The position numbers and the translations under genes were made by a program. A DNA stretch of 64,000 nucleotides from CBDCCV01 sp965215025 (GTDB taxonomy: Bacteria; Bacteroidota; Rhodothermia; Rhodothermales; Salinibacteraceae): the NCBI GenBank assembly GCA_965215025.1, contig CBDCCV010000001.1, positions 2,046,001 to 2,110,000 on the forward strand, read 5' to 3'. This document shows, piece after piece, positions 9,466 to 19,548 of this stretch. The notes under the pieces were generated by a model. That model was not told the origin of the DNA. It did no database searches and worked only from the letters and a program-made list of their open reading frames with translations. Numbering within the stretch: the stretch's first letter is position 1; every line of letters starts with the position of its first letter.

Positions 9466-10389
9466 ATGAAAGCGAAGGCGCGCGCGGGCGCGGACGTGCT
9501 CAAGCAGACGTTCAAGGAGTTCTCCACGGACGGGTGCGCGCGCATGGCGGCGGCGCTCTCGTACTACACCGTCGTCTCGCTCCCGCCGCTCCTGGTGCTC
9601 GTGCTCCTGACGCTCGGCCCGGTGCTCGAGCCGCAGGACGTGCAGCAGCGCATCGAGCGGCGCGTCGAGCAGCTCATGGGGCCGCAGGCAGCGCGGCAGA
9701 CGCAGGCGATGATCGAGAACGCCGGGGCCGATGCCGCCCGCACCGGCACGCTCGGCGCCGTGCTCGGGATCGGGGCGCTCCTCTTCGGGGCGACGGGCGC
9801 GTTCGCGCAGCTCCAGGACGCGCTCAACGCCGCCTGGGAGGTCCGGCCCGATCCCAAGCGGAACACGCTGCTTAACTTCGCGCTCAAGCGGCTCCTCTCG
9901 CTCGCCATGATCCTGGGGATCGCCGCGCTGCTCCTGGCCTCGACGGTGGCCGGCGCGGTGATCGAGGCGCTCGGAAATCGGTTGGGGGGCGTCCTGCCGG
10001 GGGGCGTCTCCTCGGCGCTGTGGCAGCTTTTCAACACGGCCGCCTCGCTGGGCGTCATCACCGTGCTCTTTGCCGCGCTCTTCAAGGTGCTGCCCGATGC
10101 GAAGGTCGCCTGGCGCGACGTGTGGACGGGCGCGGCGGTGACGGCGCTCCTCTTCGTCCTGGGCAAGCTCTTTCTGGGGATCTACCTCGGGCGCAGCAAC
10201 CCCGGCAGTGCCTACGGGGCCGCCGGCTCGCTCGCGGTCATGCTCGTGTGGATCTACTACTCGGCCATGATTCTGCTTCTGGGAGCCGAGTTCACGCAGG
10301 TCTGGGCGCGGAGCTACGGCAAGCGCATCGAGCCGTCTGAGGGCGCCATCCGCGTCTTCAAAGACCGCGATCCCGAAGCGGCGGCCTGA
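9466..10389 (+). CDS. YihY/BrkB-family inner membrane protein
   Basis: A 307-residue polytopic membrane protein of the YihY (formerly 'ribonuclease BN') family. Family features include the N-terminal FKEFSTDGCARMAAALSYYTVVSLPPLL segment leading into the first transmembrane helix, a cytoplasmic helix with QLQDALNAAWEVRPDP near residue 110, and a conserved last stretch SNPGSAYGAAGSLAVMLVWIYYS. There are about six membrane segments. The family's function is not settled; envelope homeostasis or transport is suspected. Length is normal. The C-terminus is short and charged. Confidence 0.85.
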   Translation: MKAKARAGADVLKQTFKEFSTDGCARMAAALSYYTVVSLPPLLVLVLLTLGPVLEPQDVQQRIERRVEQLMGPQAARQTQAMIENAGADAARTGTLGAVLGIGALLFGATGAFAQLQDALNAAWEVRPDPKRNTLLNFALKRLLSLAMILGIAALLLASTVAGAVIEALGNRLGGVLPGGVSSALWQLFNTAASLGVITVLFAALFKVLPDAKVAWRDVWTGAAVTALLFVLGKLFLGIYLGRSNPGSAYGAAGSLAVMLVWIYYSAMILLLGAEFTQVWARSYGKRIEPSEGAIRVFKDRDPEAAA

Positions 10390-10473
10390 CGAAGGCGGAC
10401 GCACCCGCGTGAACCCTCGTCCGCGCCTGCGAGTACGCCCGTTTTCTCAAGCACGCACCACCGCGCCCGCCCC

Positions 10474-11103
10474 ATGAGCACGACGTACGAAGATCCCAAA
10501 ACCGCAAGCGTAGACCACCCGATCCTCGGCGTGCTGGCCGAGCGGTGGAGTCCGCGCGCGTTTGACGCCGAGCGGCCCGTCGAGCCGGAGAAGCTGCGGC
10601 GCGTCTTGGAGGCCGCGCGCTGGGCGCCCTCGTCGTACAACGAGCAGCCCTGGCGTTTTTTGCTTGCCACGAAAGACGATGCGGAGGACTACGAGCGGCT
10701 CCTCGGCGGGCTAAACGAAAGAAATCAGCAGTGGGCGAAAAGCGCGCCCGTGCTCATGGTCACCGTCGCCAAGAAGCACTTCACGCGCAATGAAAAGCCG
10801 AACCGCCACGCCTGGCACGACGTCGGTTTGGCGATGGGTAACCTCCTGGCGCAGACGACCGCGCTGGGCCTGCACGCGCATCAGATGGCCGGCATCCAGC
10901 CCGAGCGCCTGCGCGCCTCGTGCTCGATCCCTGACGACTTCGACCCCGTCGCCGGCCTTGCTTTGGGCTACCTGCCCGCAGACGACGCCCTCTCCGACGA
11001 AGAGAAAGAGCGCCGCCAGCAGAAGCGTACGCGCCGCCCGCTCCGCGAAACGGTCTTCGGCGCGGCCTGGGGCGAGGCGGCCGATGTAGTGGATGGACCG
11101 TGA
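10474..11103 (+). CDS. Nitroreductase-family FMN oxidoreductase
   Basis: A 209-residue nitroreductase-fold protein, expected to bind FMN as a dimer and use NAD(P)H to reduce nitro, quinone or enone substrates. The N-terminal block RWSPRAFDAERPV, followed by LEAARWAPSSYNEQPWRF (residues 45-62), is the typical FMN-binding signature. The later AMGNLLAQTTALGLHAHQMAGI and ALGYLP segments also fit the family. The true substrate cannot be read from sequence. The last codons overlap the most upstream possible start of psd by 11 nt. Confidence 0.85.
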   Translation: MSTTYEDPKTASVDHPILGVLAERWSPRAFDAERPVEPEKLRRVLEAARWAPSSYNEQPWRFLLATKDDAEDYERLLGGLNERNQQWAKSAPVLMVTVAKKHFTRNEKPNRHAWHDVGLAMGNLLAQTTALGLHAHQMAGIQPERLRASCSIPDDFDPVAGLALGYLPADDALSDEEKERRQQKRTRRPLRETVFGAAWGEAADVVDGP

Positions 11104-11941
11104 GCGCCGATTCCTGATCCACACGGGCAGCCGTCCCGAACGAATCGGCGGGTGCGCCGTACGCACAGAGCATTTTTCGATCCCAACCCACCGATCCGCC
11201 GTTTCCGTCTTGTTTGCTCACGAAGGGTATCCGATCATCGGCGGCGCGCTCGTCTTGGGTGCAGCAATTGCGGGAGTCGGGCTGCTGCTCGGCCCGTACG
11301 CGCGAGCGGCGTGTTTTGTGGTGGCCGGCCTTGTCGTCGGGTTCACGCTCTACTTCTTCCGCGACCCGGAGCGCACGCCGCCCCAAGAGGCCGAAGCGCT
11401 GCTCCTGGCCCCGGCCGACGGCAAGGTGGTCGAGATCGCCGAGGAGGAGGAGCCGCGCTACCTCAAGGGGCCGGCGCGGCGCGTGTCCATCTTCCTCTCG
11501 CCCCTGAACGTGCACGTCAACCGCGCGCCGGCGAGCGGCGTGATCGAGTACGAGCGCTACGTGCCGGGCGACTACCTCGTGGCTTGGCACCCGAAGGCGA
11601 GCGAGAAGAACGAGCGCTCGGAGCTGGGCCTCAAGCACCCGAGCGGCACGAAGGTTTTGTTTAAGCAGATCGCCGGCGCGGTGGCGCGGCGCATCGTCTA
11701 CCACCTCGAAGAGGGCGACACGGTCGAAGCCGGCGCGCGCTTCGGGCTGGTGAAGTTCGGCTCGCGCATGGACGTGCTCGTGCCGCCTCACGTCAGGATC
11801 TCGGCCGAGGTGGGCGACCACGTGCGCGCCGGCGAGACGGTCCTGGGTCGCCTGCCCGCGCCCGATGCCGCGTTGGGTGCCACCGCCCGCGACGCCGCCT
11901 CTACGCAAGCCGCCCCCCCGCAAGCCGCCCCCCGCCGATAG
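11093..11941 (+). CDS. psd: Phosphatidylserine decarboxylase, short type
   Basis: Converts phosphatidylserine to phosphatidylethanolamine at the inner membrane through a pyruvoyl group made by self-cleavage. The core matches short bacterial decarboxylases: AHEGYPII, two hydrophobic segments, YFFRDPER, APADGKVVEI, SPLNVHVNRAP, and FGSRMDVLVP, whose Gly-Ser is the expected self-cleavage point. The start is uncertain. ATG 11093 overlaps the nitroreductase gene, and the first 39 residues do not look conserved. TTG 11210, just before the AHEGYPII block, would give a more typical length. About 30 residues at the C-terminus are alanine/proline-rich and look like an extension. pssA follows with no gap. 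Confidence 0.88.
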   Translation: MDRERRFLIHTGSRPERIGGCAVRTEHFSIPTHRSAVSVLFAHEGYPIIGGALVLGAAIAGVGLLLGPYARAACFVVAGLVVGFTLYFFRDPERTPPQEAEALLLAPADGKVVEIAEEEEPRYLKGPARRVSIFLSPLNVHVNRAPASGVIEYERYVPGDYLVAWHPKASEKNERSELGLKHPSGTKVLFKQIAGAVARRIVYHLEEGDTVEAGARFGLVKFGSRMDVLVPPHVRISAEVGDHVRAGETVLGRLPAPDAALGATARDAASTQAAPPQAAPRR

Positions 11942-12919
11942 ATGGCCGGCCCTGCCCCCCGCCAACCGCAACGCGACGGCCCGTCCGGTGACGGCTCGCC
12001 CCCCGCCAGCAGCCCCTCGGGCGACGGCGCCTCGGCGCGCGATGGCCGGGACGAGGCGGCCCCGACCGGAGGGCGCGGCCTCTTCACCCGGCGGCGGCAC
12101 AGGGGGCGTTACGGGCAGAAGCAGCGCCGCATCCGCGAGCGGCTGAGCGCGTACCGCGCCGAGCGCCGCGAAGCGCGCCCGCCGCGCCGCCCGCGCGTGG
12201 TGGTGCCCTCGTTCTTCACGCTGATGAACCTCTTCAGCGGCTTCCTGGCGCTGACGCAGATCCACGAGGGCGAGTTCGTGCGCGCGTGCCAGCTTATCAT
12301 CCTGGCCGGCTTTTTCGACGCGCTCGACGGCCTCACCGCCCGCCTCGCCGACGCGGCCAGCCCGTTCGGCGTGGAGCTGGACTCGCTCTCCGACGTCGTC
12401 TCTTTTGGGATCGCGCCGGCGTACCTGGTGTGGGTCTTCGGGCTGAGCGAGTTCGGGCCGCTGGGCTTGATCGTGGCCTCGCTGCCGGCTTTGTGCGGCG
12501 CCGTGCGCCTGGCGCGCTACAACGTCACCTTCGACGGGGAGAAGAAGGACTACTTCGAGGGGCTGCCCATCCCGGCGCAGGCCATCACCATCGTGGCGCT
12601 GATCCTGGTCTTGGGCGAGGCCGGCTGGTTCAGCCGCAGCGACGCGGGCAACCTCTCCGTCCTGATCCCCGTCGTCTTCGCGCTGGCGGCGCTGATGGTG
12701 TCCACGGTGCGCTTCGACGCCTTCCCTAAGCCCACGCTCGGCTACGTCCGCGCGCACCCGCGGCGGGCGGTGCTCTACGCGCTGGCGCTCGTGCTCCTGC
12801 CTTTTCTGCAAGAGCTGGCTCTGCTCGTGACGCTGGCCGTGTACATCCTCTACGGCATCGGCGAGACAGTGTACCGCACCTTCCGCGCCGTGATGAACAC
12901 GCCCGTGGACGAGGCGTAG
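11942..12919 (+). CDS. pssA: CDP-diacylglycerol-serine O-phosphatidyltransferase
   Basis: Makes phosphatidylserine from CDP-diacylglycerol and serine, the substrate for the Psd enzyme encoded immediately upstream. The CDP-alcohol phosphatidyltransferase motif is present in FFDALDGLTARLADAASPFG followed by ELDSLSD (D-G-x2-A-R-x8-G-x3-D-x3-D), at about residues 122-150. Several membrane helices follow. The first 75 residues are proline-, arginine- and glycine-rich and look disordered; they may be a lineage-specific extension, or the true start may be internal. The ATG begins right after the psd stop (TAG-ATG), which suggests translational coupling. Confidence 0.92.
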   Translation: MAGPAPRQPQRDGPSGDGSPPASSPSGDGASARDGRDEAAPTGGRGLFTRRRHRGRYGQKQRRIRERLSAYRAERREARPPRRPRVVVPSFFTLMNLFSGFLALTQIHEGEFVRACQLIILAGFFDALDGLTARLADAASPFGVELDSLSDVVSFGIAPAYLVWVFGLSEFGPLGLIVASLPALCGAVRLARYNVTFDGEKKDYFEGLPIPAQAITIVALILVLGEAGWFSRSDAGNLSVLIPVVFALAALMVSTVRFDAFPKPTLGYVRAHPRRAVLYALALVLLPFLQELALLVTLAVYILYGIGETVYRTFRAVMNTPVDEA

Positions 12920-12975
12920 GGCGCCGCCTTTGCCTGCACGCTCTACTCTTCTGAACGCTTCAATCTCCTGCTCGC

Positions 12976-13242
12976 ATGACGTTTAAGGCCTCGATCCACA
13001 TCACGCTGCGCCCCTCCATCCTCGACCCGCAGGGGAAGGCCGTGCACCACGCGCTGGGCAACCTGGGCTACGACGCCGTCCGGCGCGTGCGCATCGGCAA
13101 GCACGCCGAGCTGTGGATCGAGGCGGAGAGCGAAGAGGCCGCCCGCGCCGTCGCGCAAGAGGCGTGCGAGAAGCTCCTGGCCAACCCGGTGATGGAGGAC
13201 TTCGCCATCACGCTCACGCGCGCCGAGGCGGCCTCGGCCTGA
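12976..13242 (+). CDS. purS: Phosphoribosylformylglycinamidine synthase subunit PurS
   Basis: An 88-residue protein matching PurS, the small dimeric subunit that bridges PurL and PurQ in the fourth step of purine synthesis. The family pattern is clear: an opening strand (FKASIHITLRPSILDPQG), then GKAVHHALGNLGYDAVRRVRIGK, a central acidic helix, and the end helix EACEKLLANPVMEDFAI. purQ and purL are not next to it in this window, so the subunits are dispersed in this genome or lie outside. Confidence 0.92.
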   Translation: MTFKASIHITLRPSILDPQGKAVHHALGNLGYDAVRRVRIGKHAELWIEAESEEAARAVAQEACEKLLANPVMEDFAITLTRAEAASA

Positions 13243-13314
13243 CGCGTGCCCTTTCGATCAGCGCCTGCCTCGTTCCGTCAAAGAACGCACACCAAGTGAC
13301 GCCTTCTGCCCGCC

Positions 13315-13659
13315 ATGCCGCACCCCTCTGCTGCCGAATATCCTTCTGCTGCCGAACGCGCCGTGCTCGAACCCGCCGCTCCGGAGACGGACGTGCTCGT
13401 TGAAGAAGAGGAAGCCACCGAGGAGCGCACGACCACGCCCTGGCGCGTGATCCTCTACGACGACGACATCCACACCTTCGACGAAGTGATCCGCCAGCTC
13501 AAGAAGGCCACCGGCTGCGCCACAAAACAGGCCGAGGCGTGGGCCTGGGAGGTGCACACCAAGGGTAAGGCCGCCGTCTACGAGGGCGCCTTCGAGGAGT
13601 GCTTCCAGGTGCAGGGCGTTCTGCGCGAGATCCAGCTCGTCACCGAGATCGAGGGGTAG
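13315..13659 (+). CDS. clpS: ATP-dependent Clp protease adaptor ClpS
   Basis: A 114-residue ClpS-type adaptor that delivers N-degron substrates to the Clp chaperone-protease. The N-terminal 35 residues are acidic and flexible, as expected for the segment that enters ClpA/ClpC. The folded core has WRVILYDDDIHTFDEVI (residues 41-57), the site that recognises the N-terminal residue, then QAEAWAWEVHTKGKAAVYEG. The gene ends where a G-rich intergenic palindrome begins, and it converges on the two-component system genes. Confidence 0.9.
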   Translation: MPHPSAAEYPSAAERAVLEPAAPETDVLVEEEEATEERTTTPWRVILYDDDIHTFDEVIRQLKKATGCATKQAEAWAWEVHTKGKAAVYEGAFEECFQVQGVLREIQLVTEIEG

Positions 13660-13750
13660 GGTTGGGGATGGGGGTTTGGGAGGATGGGGGTTTGGGAAGA
13701 CTTTTGATCCCGCGTTCTCCCATCCCCCGTACTCCCACGCCCCCACACGC
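13660..13750. repeat. G-rich/C-rich intergenic palindrome, copy A
   Basis: Starts directly after the clpS stop codon. The left arm (13660-13699) carries four or more runs of three to five G with loops of 2-5 nt, which fits the standard G-quadruplex pattern. The right arm (about 13714-13750) is C-rich and pairs imperfectly with it across a 14-nt spacer. It lies between convergent genes and could act as a terminator or a structured RNA end, but it has no terminal T-run. It is the same type as the elements near 28.3, 36.5, 47.8 and 48.7 kb. Confidence 0.7.
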
Positions 13751-13763
13751 CGGCGAAGCTGGT

Positions 13764-14594
13764 TCATTCCAGCGCGTCGAGGCCGAGGCGTTGCCGCAGC
13801 TCGTCGCGCCGCCCCCGGCTCAGGCGCAGGCGAGGGCCGCCCCCTCGAAGTTCGACGGCGTACTGCCCGCCGTCGCCCGTGAGCACCGAGGCGATGCGGT
13901 CGAGGCGCACGATGGTGGAGCGGTGGATGCGCACGAAGACCTCCGGGTCGAGGCGTTCGGCCAGCGTCTTCATGCGCTCGCGGATGGGGTAGCGGTCCTT
14001 GCCCACGTGCAGCTCGGCGTAGGAGCCGTCGGCGGTGATGTAGTCGATGTCGCGCACGGCGATGATGCGCATCCGGCCGGGCGTCTCCACGGCGATGCGT
14101 TCGAGGTAGCCGGGCGGTTTCTCGTCACGGCCCGCTTCTTCATGGCCGGCCTCGCCGGGGCGATCCGCGCGCCGGAGCAGGTCGAGCATCCGGTCGGTGG
14201 TGCGCCCTTTCTGCCGGAGGCGGACCTGCCGGGCGGCGCGCGCGAAGGCGGCCTCGAAGCGCTCGTCCTCGAAAGGCTTGACGAGGTAATCGAGCGCGGC
14301 CAGCTCGAAGGCGTCGAGCGCGTACTCGTCGTAGGCCGTCACGAAGATGGTCTCCGGCATCCGCTCTGGCCCCACCGTGCGGACGACGTCCACGCCGGAG
14401 AGGCCCGGCATCTGCACGTCGAGGAAGACGAGGTCGGGCGCTTTTTCCTCGATGGCGGCCACAGCCTCGCGCCCGCTGCGCGCCTGCGCCACGACCTCGA
14501 CCTCCGGCTTGGGCGCGAGGAGGTTTTCGAGGCGGCGGCGGGCCAGCGGCTCGTCGTCCACGATGAGGATGCGCAGGGGCGGCGGTGATGGCAT
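13764..14594 (-). CDS. LytTR-family response regulator
   Basis: A 276-residue response regulator. The receiver domain (about 8-125) has the acidic pocket IVDDE (13-15), the phosphoacceptor Asp59 in FLDVQMPG, and the late VTAYDEYAL and LVKPFE motifs. A LytTR DNA-binding domain follows at about 165-270, with DIDYITADGSYAELHV and a FVRIHRSTIVRLDRI segment. It should activate or repress promoters after phosphorylation by the kinase encoded 6 nt upstream in the same transcript. Linked targets cannot be identified from sequence alone. Confidence 0.92.
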   Translation of the reverse strand: MPSPPPLRILIVDDEPLARRRLENLLAPKPEVEVVAQARSGREAVAAIEEKAPDLVFLDVQMPGLSGVDVVRTVGPERMPETIFVTAYDEYALDAFELAALDYLVKPFEDERFEAAFARAARQVRLRQKGRTTDRMLDLLRRADRPGEAGHEEAGRDEKPPGYLERIAVETPGRMRIIAVRDIDYITADGSYAELHVGKDRYPIRERMKTLAERLDPEVFVRIHRSTIVRLDRIASVLTGDGGQYAVELRGGGPRLRLSRGRRDELRQRLGLDALE

Positions 14595-14600
14595 AGAAGG

Positions 14601-15842
14601 TCAGGCGCGCGCCGGCTCAGGCGGGCGTGCCCGCGTGCGCAGGTCGCGGCCGGTGTGGAAGGGGAGGGCGATCTCGGCGACGAGGCCGCCGCCCTCGGGC
14701 GCGCGGAAGCGCAGGGCGGCGGCCGGCCCGTACAGCTCGTCGAGGCGCGCGCGCACGTTCTTGAGGCCGGTGCCTTCGCTGAGCACGGGCGCGCCGTCGC
14801 CGCCGAAGCGGGGGCCGTCGTCCGAGACGCTCAAGAGCAGTTGCTCGTCCTGGCGCCGCGCGTGCACTTCCACGCGGACGGGCCGCTCGGCCTCGCCGGC
14901 GCCGTGCTTGACGGCGTTCTCGACAAGCGGCTGGAGGATCAGGTTGGGCACGAGGGCGTCCTGCGCGCCGGCGTCGGCGTCGAGGCTCGTGCGCAGGCGG
15001 CCCTGGAAGCGGATTTGCATGATGCCGAGGTAGTTCTCCAAAAAGCGCATCTCCTGCTTGAGCGGGACCTCCGGGCGGCCCGTCTCGTCAAGGACGTAGC
15101 GCAGGAGGCGGCTCAGACGGGCGATCATGCGACGCACGCCCTGCGGGTCCTCACCCACGAGCGTGGAGACGGCGTGGAGCGTGTTGAAGAGGAAGTGCGG
15201 GTTGATCTGCATCCGCAGCGCTTCGAGGCGCGCCTCGGTAAGCTGCTGCTCAAGGCGCGCCGCGTGCGCCTGGAGCGCGACCGCGCGCGCCTCGAGGCGG
15301 ACGGCCTCCTGGCGCCGTGCCTCGAAGCGCAGGAAGTAGTCGCGCGCGAAGCCGGCCGCGAGCGTGGCGACGTAGATGACAAATTCGTAGAGAAAGCCCA
15401 GCTCAAAAAGGTCGCCAAAGGGATCGAACGCCGAGAGCGCGATGGGCCGAGGCCGGGCAAAGACGAGGCGCAGGAAGTCGTCGTAGATGTCCACCGCGAA
15501 GCTGACGGCAAAGGCGAGCGCGACGTGCAGCAGCGCGCGGCGCACGAGGCCGGGCCGCTCCAGCGGAAAGCGGCGGCAGAGCCAGAAGATGCCCGGTGTG
15601 ATGGCCGCCCAAAGGGCAAAGCGCAATGCCGCGTGCAGCAGCACACGCGGCGCGCGGCTCGGCACGAGGCGGTCGCGCACGTCCAGGAGGTCGTTGCCGG
15701 CCATGAGCAATGCCAGCAGCGTCCAAAAAGCAATGACGAGGCCCGCCTCGATCCACAGGCGCTTCCGCCGGCCGGGCAAGCCCCACCCCGCGTTCGGGAC
15801 CTCGGCTGGGGTGGCAGGGTTGGGAGAAGCAGAGGTACTCAT
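14601..15842 (-). CDS. LytS/YehU-type membrane sensor histidine kinase
   Basis: A 413-residue sensor kinase partnered with the downstream LytTR regulator. Four hydrophobic segments fill about residues 25-185, then a coiled coil (residues about 185-225) leads to the His_kinase block LRMQINPHFLFNTLHAVSTLV, whose His is the autophosphorylation site. The ATPase domain has an N box (PLVENAVKHG) and a GTGLKNVRARLDELYG G box. No separate extracytoplasmic sensor domain is seen, so the signal is probably sensed in the membrane. I chose ATG 15842 because residues upstream of it look non-coding and the membrane segment starts soon after. Confidence 0.9.
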   Translation of the reverse strand: MSTSASPNPATPAEVPNAGWGLPGRRKRLWIEAGLVIAFWTLLALLMAGNDLLDVRDRLVPSRAPRVLLHAALRFALWAAITPGIFWLCRRFPLERPGLVRRALLHVALAFAVSFAVDIYDDFLRLVFARPRPIALSAFDPFGDLFELGFLYEFVIYVATLAAGFARDYFLRFEARRQEAVRLEARAVALQAHAARLEQQLTEARLEALRMQINPHFLFNTLHAVSTLVGEDPQGVRRMIARLSRLLRYVLDETGRPEVPLKQEMRFLENYLGIMQIRFQGRLRTSLDADAGAQDALVPNLILQPLVENAVKHGAGEAERPVRVEVHARRQDEQLLLSVSDDGPRFGGDGAPVLSEGTGLKNVRARLDELYGPAAALRFRAPEGGGLVAEIALPFHTGRDLRTRARPPEPARA

Positions 15843-16275
15843 GGCGCGTTCGGCTCGTGGCGAGCGGCGTGCTCCGGAGCGTTGCGCTGCGGGAGGCAAC
15901 AGCCTTGATCGTCTTCTACAGAAGAAGAATAACAGCAACCGGCGCGTCATGCCAGACGCTCCGCAGCACCGATGTGCAGTTCGTGGCGCCGAGGTGCAGT
16001 TCGCCCGGAACTGGGGATCTGATGACGTGCGCGTGTGCTACCAAACAAAGCGCATAAGCCAGACGCCCTTAGAGTCCCTAACAAAACCTATCAACGCTGT
16101 CATTGCGAGGAGTCCCGGCACCGGGACGACGCGGCAATCTCATCCGGTTTGCTTCCCCTGTGAGATTGCCACGCTCCCTGCGGTCGCTCGCAATGACGAT
16201 CTGAGGTTTTGTTAAGCGTTCTTAGTCGAACGCTCGCCACTACCCCCGGCTCCGACGCCGCCGAAGCTCCAACGC
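15843..16275. other. Divergent intergenic region between sensor kinase and tolC
   Basis: This 433-bp stretch separates the minus-strand kinase gene from the plus-strand efflux operon, so both promoters should lie here. I see no gene. Its right half is occupied by a MITE-like inverted repeat (16079-16214). No confident promoter or operator can be assigned by eye. Confidence 0.6.
16079..16214. repeat. MITE-like element with perfect 11-bp terminal inverted repeats
   Basis: A 136-bp element. Its ends are TAACAAAACCT (16079-16089) and AGGTTTTGTTA (16204-16214), a perfect inverted pair. Inside, GTCATTGCGAG (16099-16109) pairs with CTCGCAATGAC (16187-16197), and GCGGCAATCTCA pairs with TGAGATTGCC further in, so the whole unit folds as a long hairpin. 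It has no coding capacity. The same internal sequence recurs at 19250-19512 and, as a remnant, at 60497. It lies 61 bp before tolC. Confidence 0.8.
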
Positions 16276-17888
16276 ATGAACCAGGCAGAACGTGCAGCAA
16301 TCACGCGGACGGCTCTCTTTGAAGAGCGGCAGGTTGGGCAGCGCACTGGCGCGCTGCTGCGTCTTGCGGTGGGCCTGATGATGGCGGCGGCGGTTTTGGC
16401 GGCGGGACGCGCAGCGCAGGCTCAACAGGCGCAGAACGAACGGCCCGAGGCGCAGACGATCACGCTGGGTGAGGCGACGCGCATCGCCTTGGAGCAGAAC
16501 ACGACCCTGAAGCGCGCACAAAGCGATGCACGCCTTCGCGGAACCATCACCACGCGCGAGCGCATGGACTTTTTGCCCAACCTGCAAATCTCATCCAGCG
16601 GCACGCGCACCTTTGGGCGCAGCTTCAGCCAAGAGGAGGGGGCCATCATCAACGAGACGAGCAACTTCTTCGGTGCGGAGGCGAGCGCGAACGTGGACCT
16701 CTTCAACGGCTTCGAGAAGTTCGCCTCGCTGCGGCGCGCGCGCTTGGAGGAAACGGCCAGCACGCTGCGCCTTGAAAGGACGCGCCAGGACGTGGTCTTC
16801 CAGGTGTTCGACGGGTTCACGACGCTCCAGCAGAACCGGCAGCTTGCCGAGGTGCGCGCGCAGGAGCTGGAGGCGCAACGCGAACTCCTGGAGCAGGTCG
16901 AGGCGCTCGTAGAGGTCGGGCGGCGGCCGGTGTCAGACCTTTACCAGCAGCAGGCGGCCACGGCTGAGGCGCGCGCCGCCCTCGCCGCCGCCCAGCGTGA
17001 GGTGACGCTCACCGAGACGCAGCTTATCCAGGTGCTCCAGCTCGACCCGTCAGGCACGTACGCCTTCAAGGCGCCCGCGCTGGCGGACTCGTCCGCGCTC
17101 GGCTCTGTCCAAGAACTCGGCCCCGTCGAGGAAGGAGCGGCGTATCGCCTGGACCGCCTGCTGGAGCAAGCCCTCGCGCGCCGCGCCGACCTCGGCGCCG
17201 CCGACGTCAGCGCCGACGCCGCCGAGCAGGGCGTGCGCGCGGCGCGCTCAGGCTACTGGCCCAGCCTCGCGGTGGGCGTCGGCTACGGCAGCGACTGGTC
17301 TGGCAACGCGCTTTTGCCCGTGTCCGGCACCGGCACCGATCCGCGCACGATCACCGTCACGCCCGATGACGGCGGCCCGCCCGCGACGCTCACCGTCCCC
17401 GGCACCGGCACGGACCCCGCCTTCGAGCAGCCCGCGTTTCTGGAGCAGCTTGACCAGCGGCGCGGCGGCTCCGTGCGGCTCTCGCTCAGCTTCCCCGTCT
17501 TCGACCGCTTGGAGACGCGCACGCAGGTCGAAGAGGCCCAGGTGCAGGCCCTCAACGCGCGGTACGACCTCCAGGATCAGCAGCAGCAGATCGCCCTGCA
17601 AGTGCGTCAGGCGCTGGCCGACTACCGCAGCGCTCAGACGCAGCTTGAAGCCACAACCGAACGCCTGGAGGCTGCGCGCCGCGCGCAGGAGGCCGCCCGC
17701 CGCCGCTACGAACTCGGCGCCGCCACGTTCGTCGAGGTCACCGAGGCGCTTACCGAGTTCGTCACGGCGCGGAGCGCGCGCGTCCGGGCGCGGTACGACG
17801 TGCTCCTGGCGCAGACGCTCATCAACTACTACACCGGCGGCCTCGACCCGCAGGCCCCGCTTTTCCTCCCGAGCAGCGAAGGCACTCC

Positions 17889-17892
<4 letters not shown>
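16276..17892 (+). CDS. TolC-family outer-membrane efflux protein
   Basis: A 538-residue outer-membrane channel protein, the exit duct of the tripartite pump encoded here. An N-terminal signal segment (about residues 25-48) is followed by two TolC-type repeats of long coiled-coil helices with beta strands. Typical phrases are ITLGEATRIALEQNTTLKRAQSD and, in the second half, LVPVF-like SLSFPVFDRLETRTQVEEAQ and QALADYRSAQTQLEATTERLEAARRA. The start gives an unusually long pre-signal stretch, so an internal start is possible. The stop overlaps the adaptor start in an ATGA-type junction, which implies translational coupling. Confidence 0.9.
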
Positions 17893-19244
<1,352 letters not shown>

Positions 19245-19249
19245 ACCCT

Positions 19250-19512
19250 GTCATTGCGAGGAGCGAAGCGACGCGGCCTCAGTACACGACAAAACTTTTT
19301 TCCTGTCATGCCGAGCGTAGCCGAGGCATCTGGTGAAGCGGAAACGGTCGTGCTCGCCCGGATCTCTTCGCTCGCTGCGCTTAGTCAAGATGACATTTCA
19401 GGTTTTGTCGTGTATAAAGTGACGCGGCAATCTCGTAAGGAAAGCAAACCGATTGAGACTGCCCGTAAGGGATAACGTCAGCCCCCGCGCTCCCTGTAGT
19501 CGCTCGCAATGA
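19250..19512. repeat. MITE-like element interrupted by a second element
   Basis: The outer unit begins with GTCATTGCGAG (19250-19260) and ends with CTCGCAATGA (19503-19512), the same design as the element at 16079-16214. It is split by an inserted element at 19278-19420. Removing the insert and one copy of GACGCGGC restores the uninterrupted order GACGCGGCAATCTC seen in the other copy. It begins 6 bp after the adaptor stop codon, so it extends the operon transcript by a long hairpin. Confidence 0.75.
19278..19420. mobile_element. Inserted non-coding element with 13-bp terminal repeats and 8-bp flanking repeat
   Basis: A 143-bp insert flanked on both sides by GACGCGGC (19270-19277 and 19421-19428), as expected for an 8-bp target-site duplication. 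Near its ends are TACACGACAAAAC (19283-19295) and GTTTTGTCGTGTA (19402-19414), a perfect inverted pair. The centre contains TGTCATGCCGAGCG paired with a late CAAGATGACA. It has no open frame, so it would need a transposase supplied elsewhere. Confidence 0.75.
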
Positions 19513-19548
19513 TAAAAGTGTTCTTGCATCTCCGCACAGGTCAGTTTC

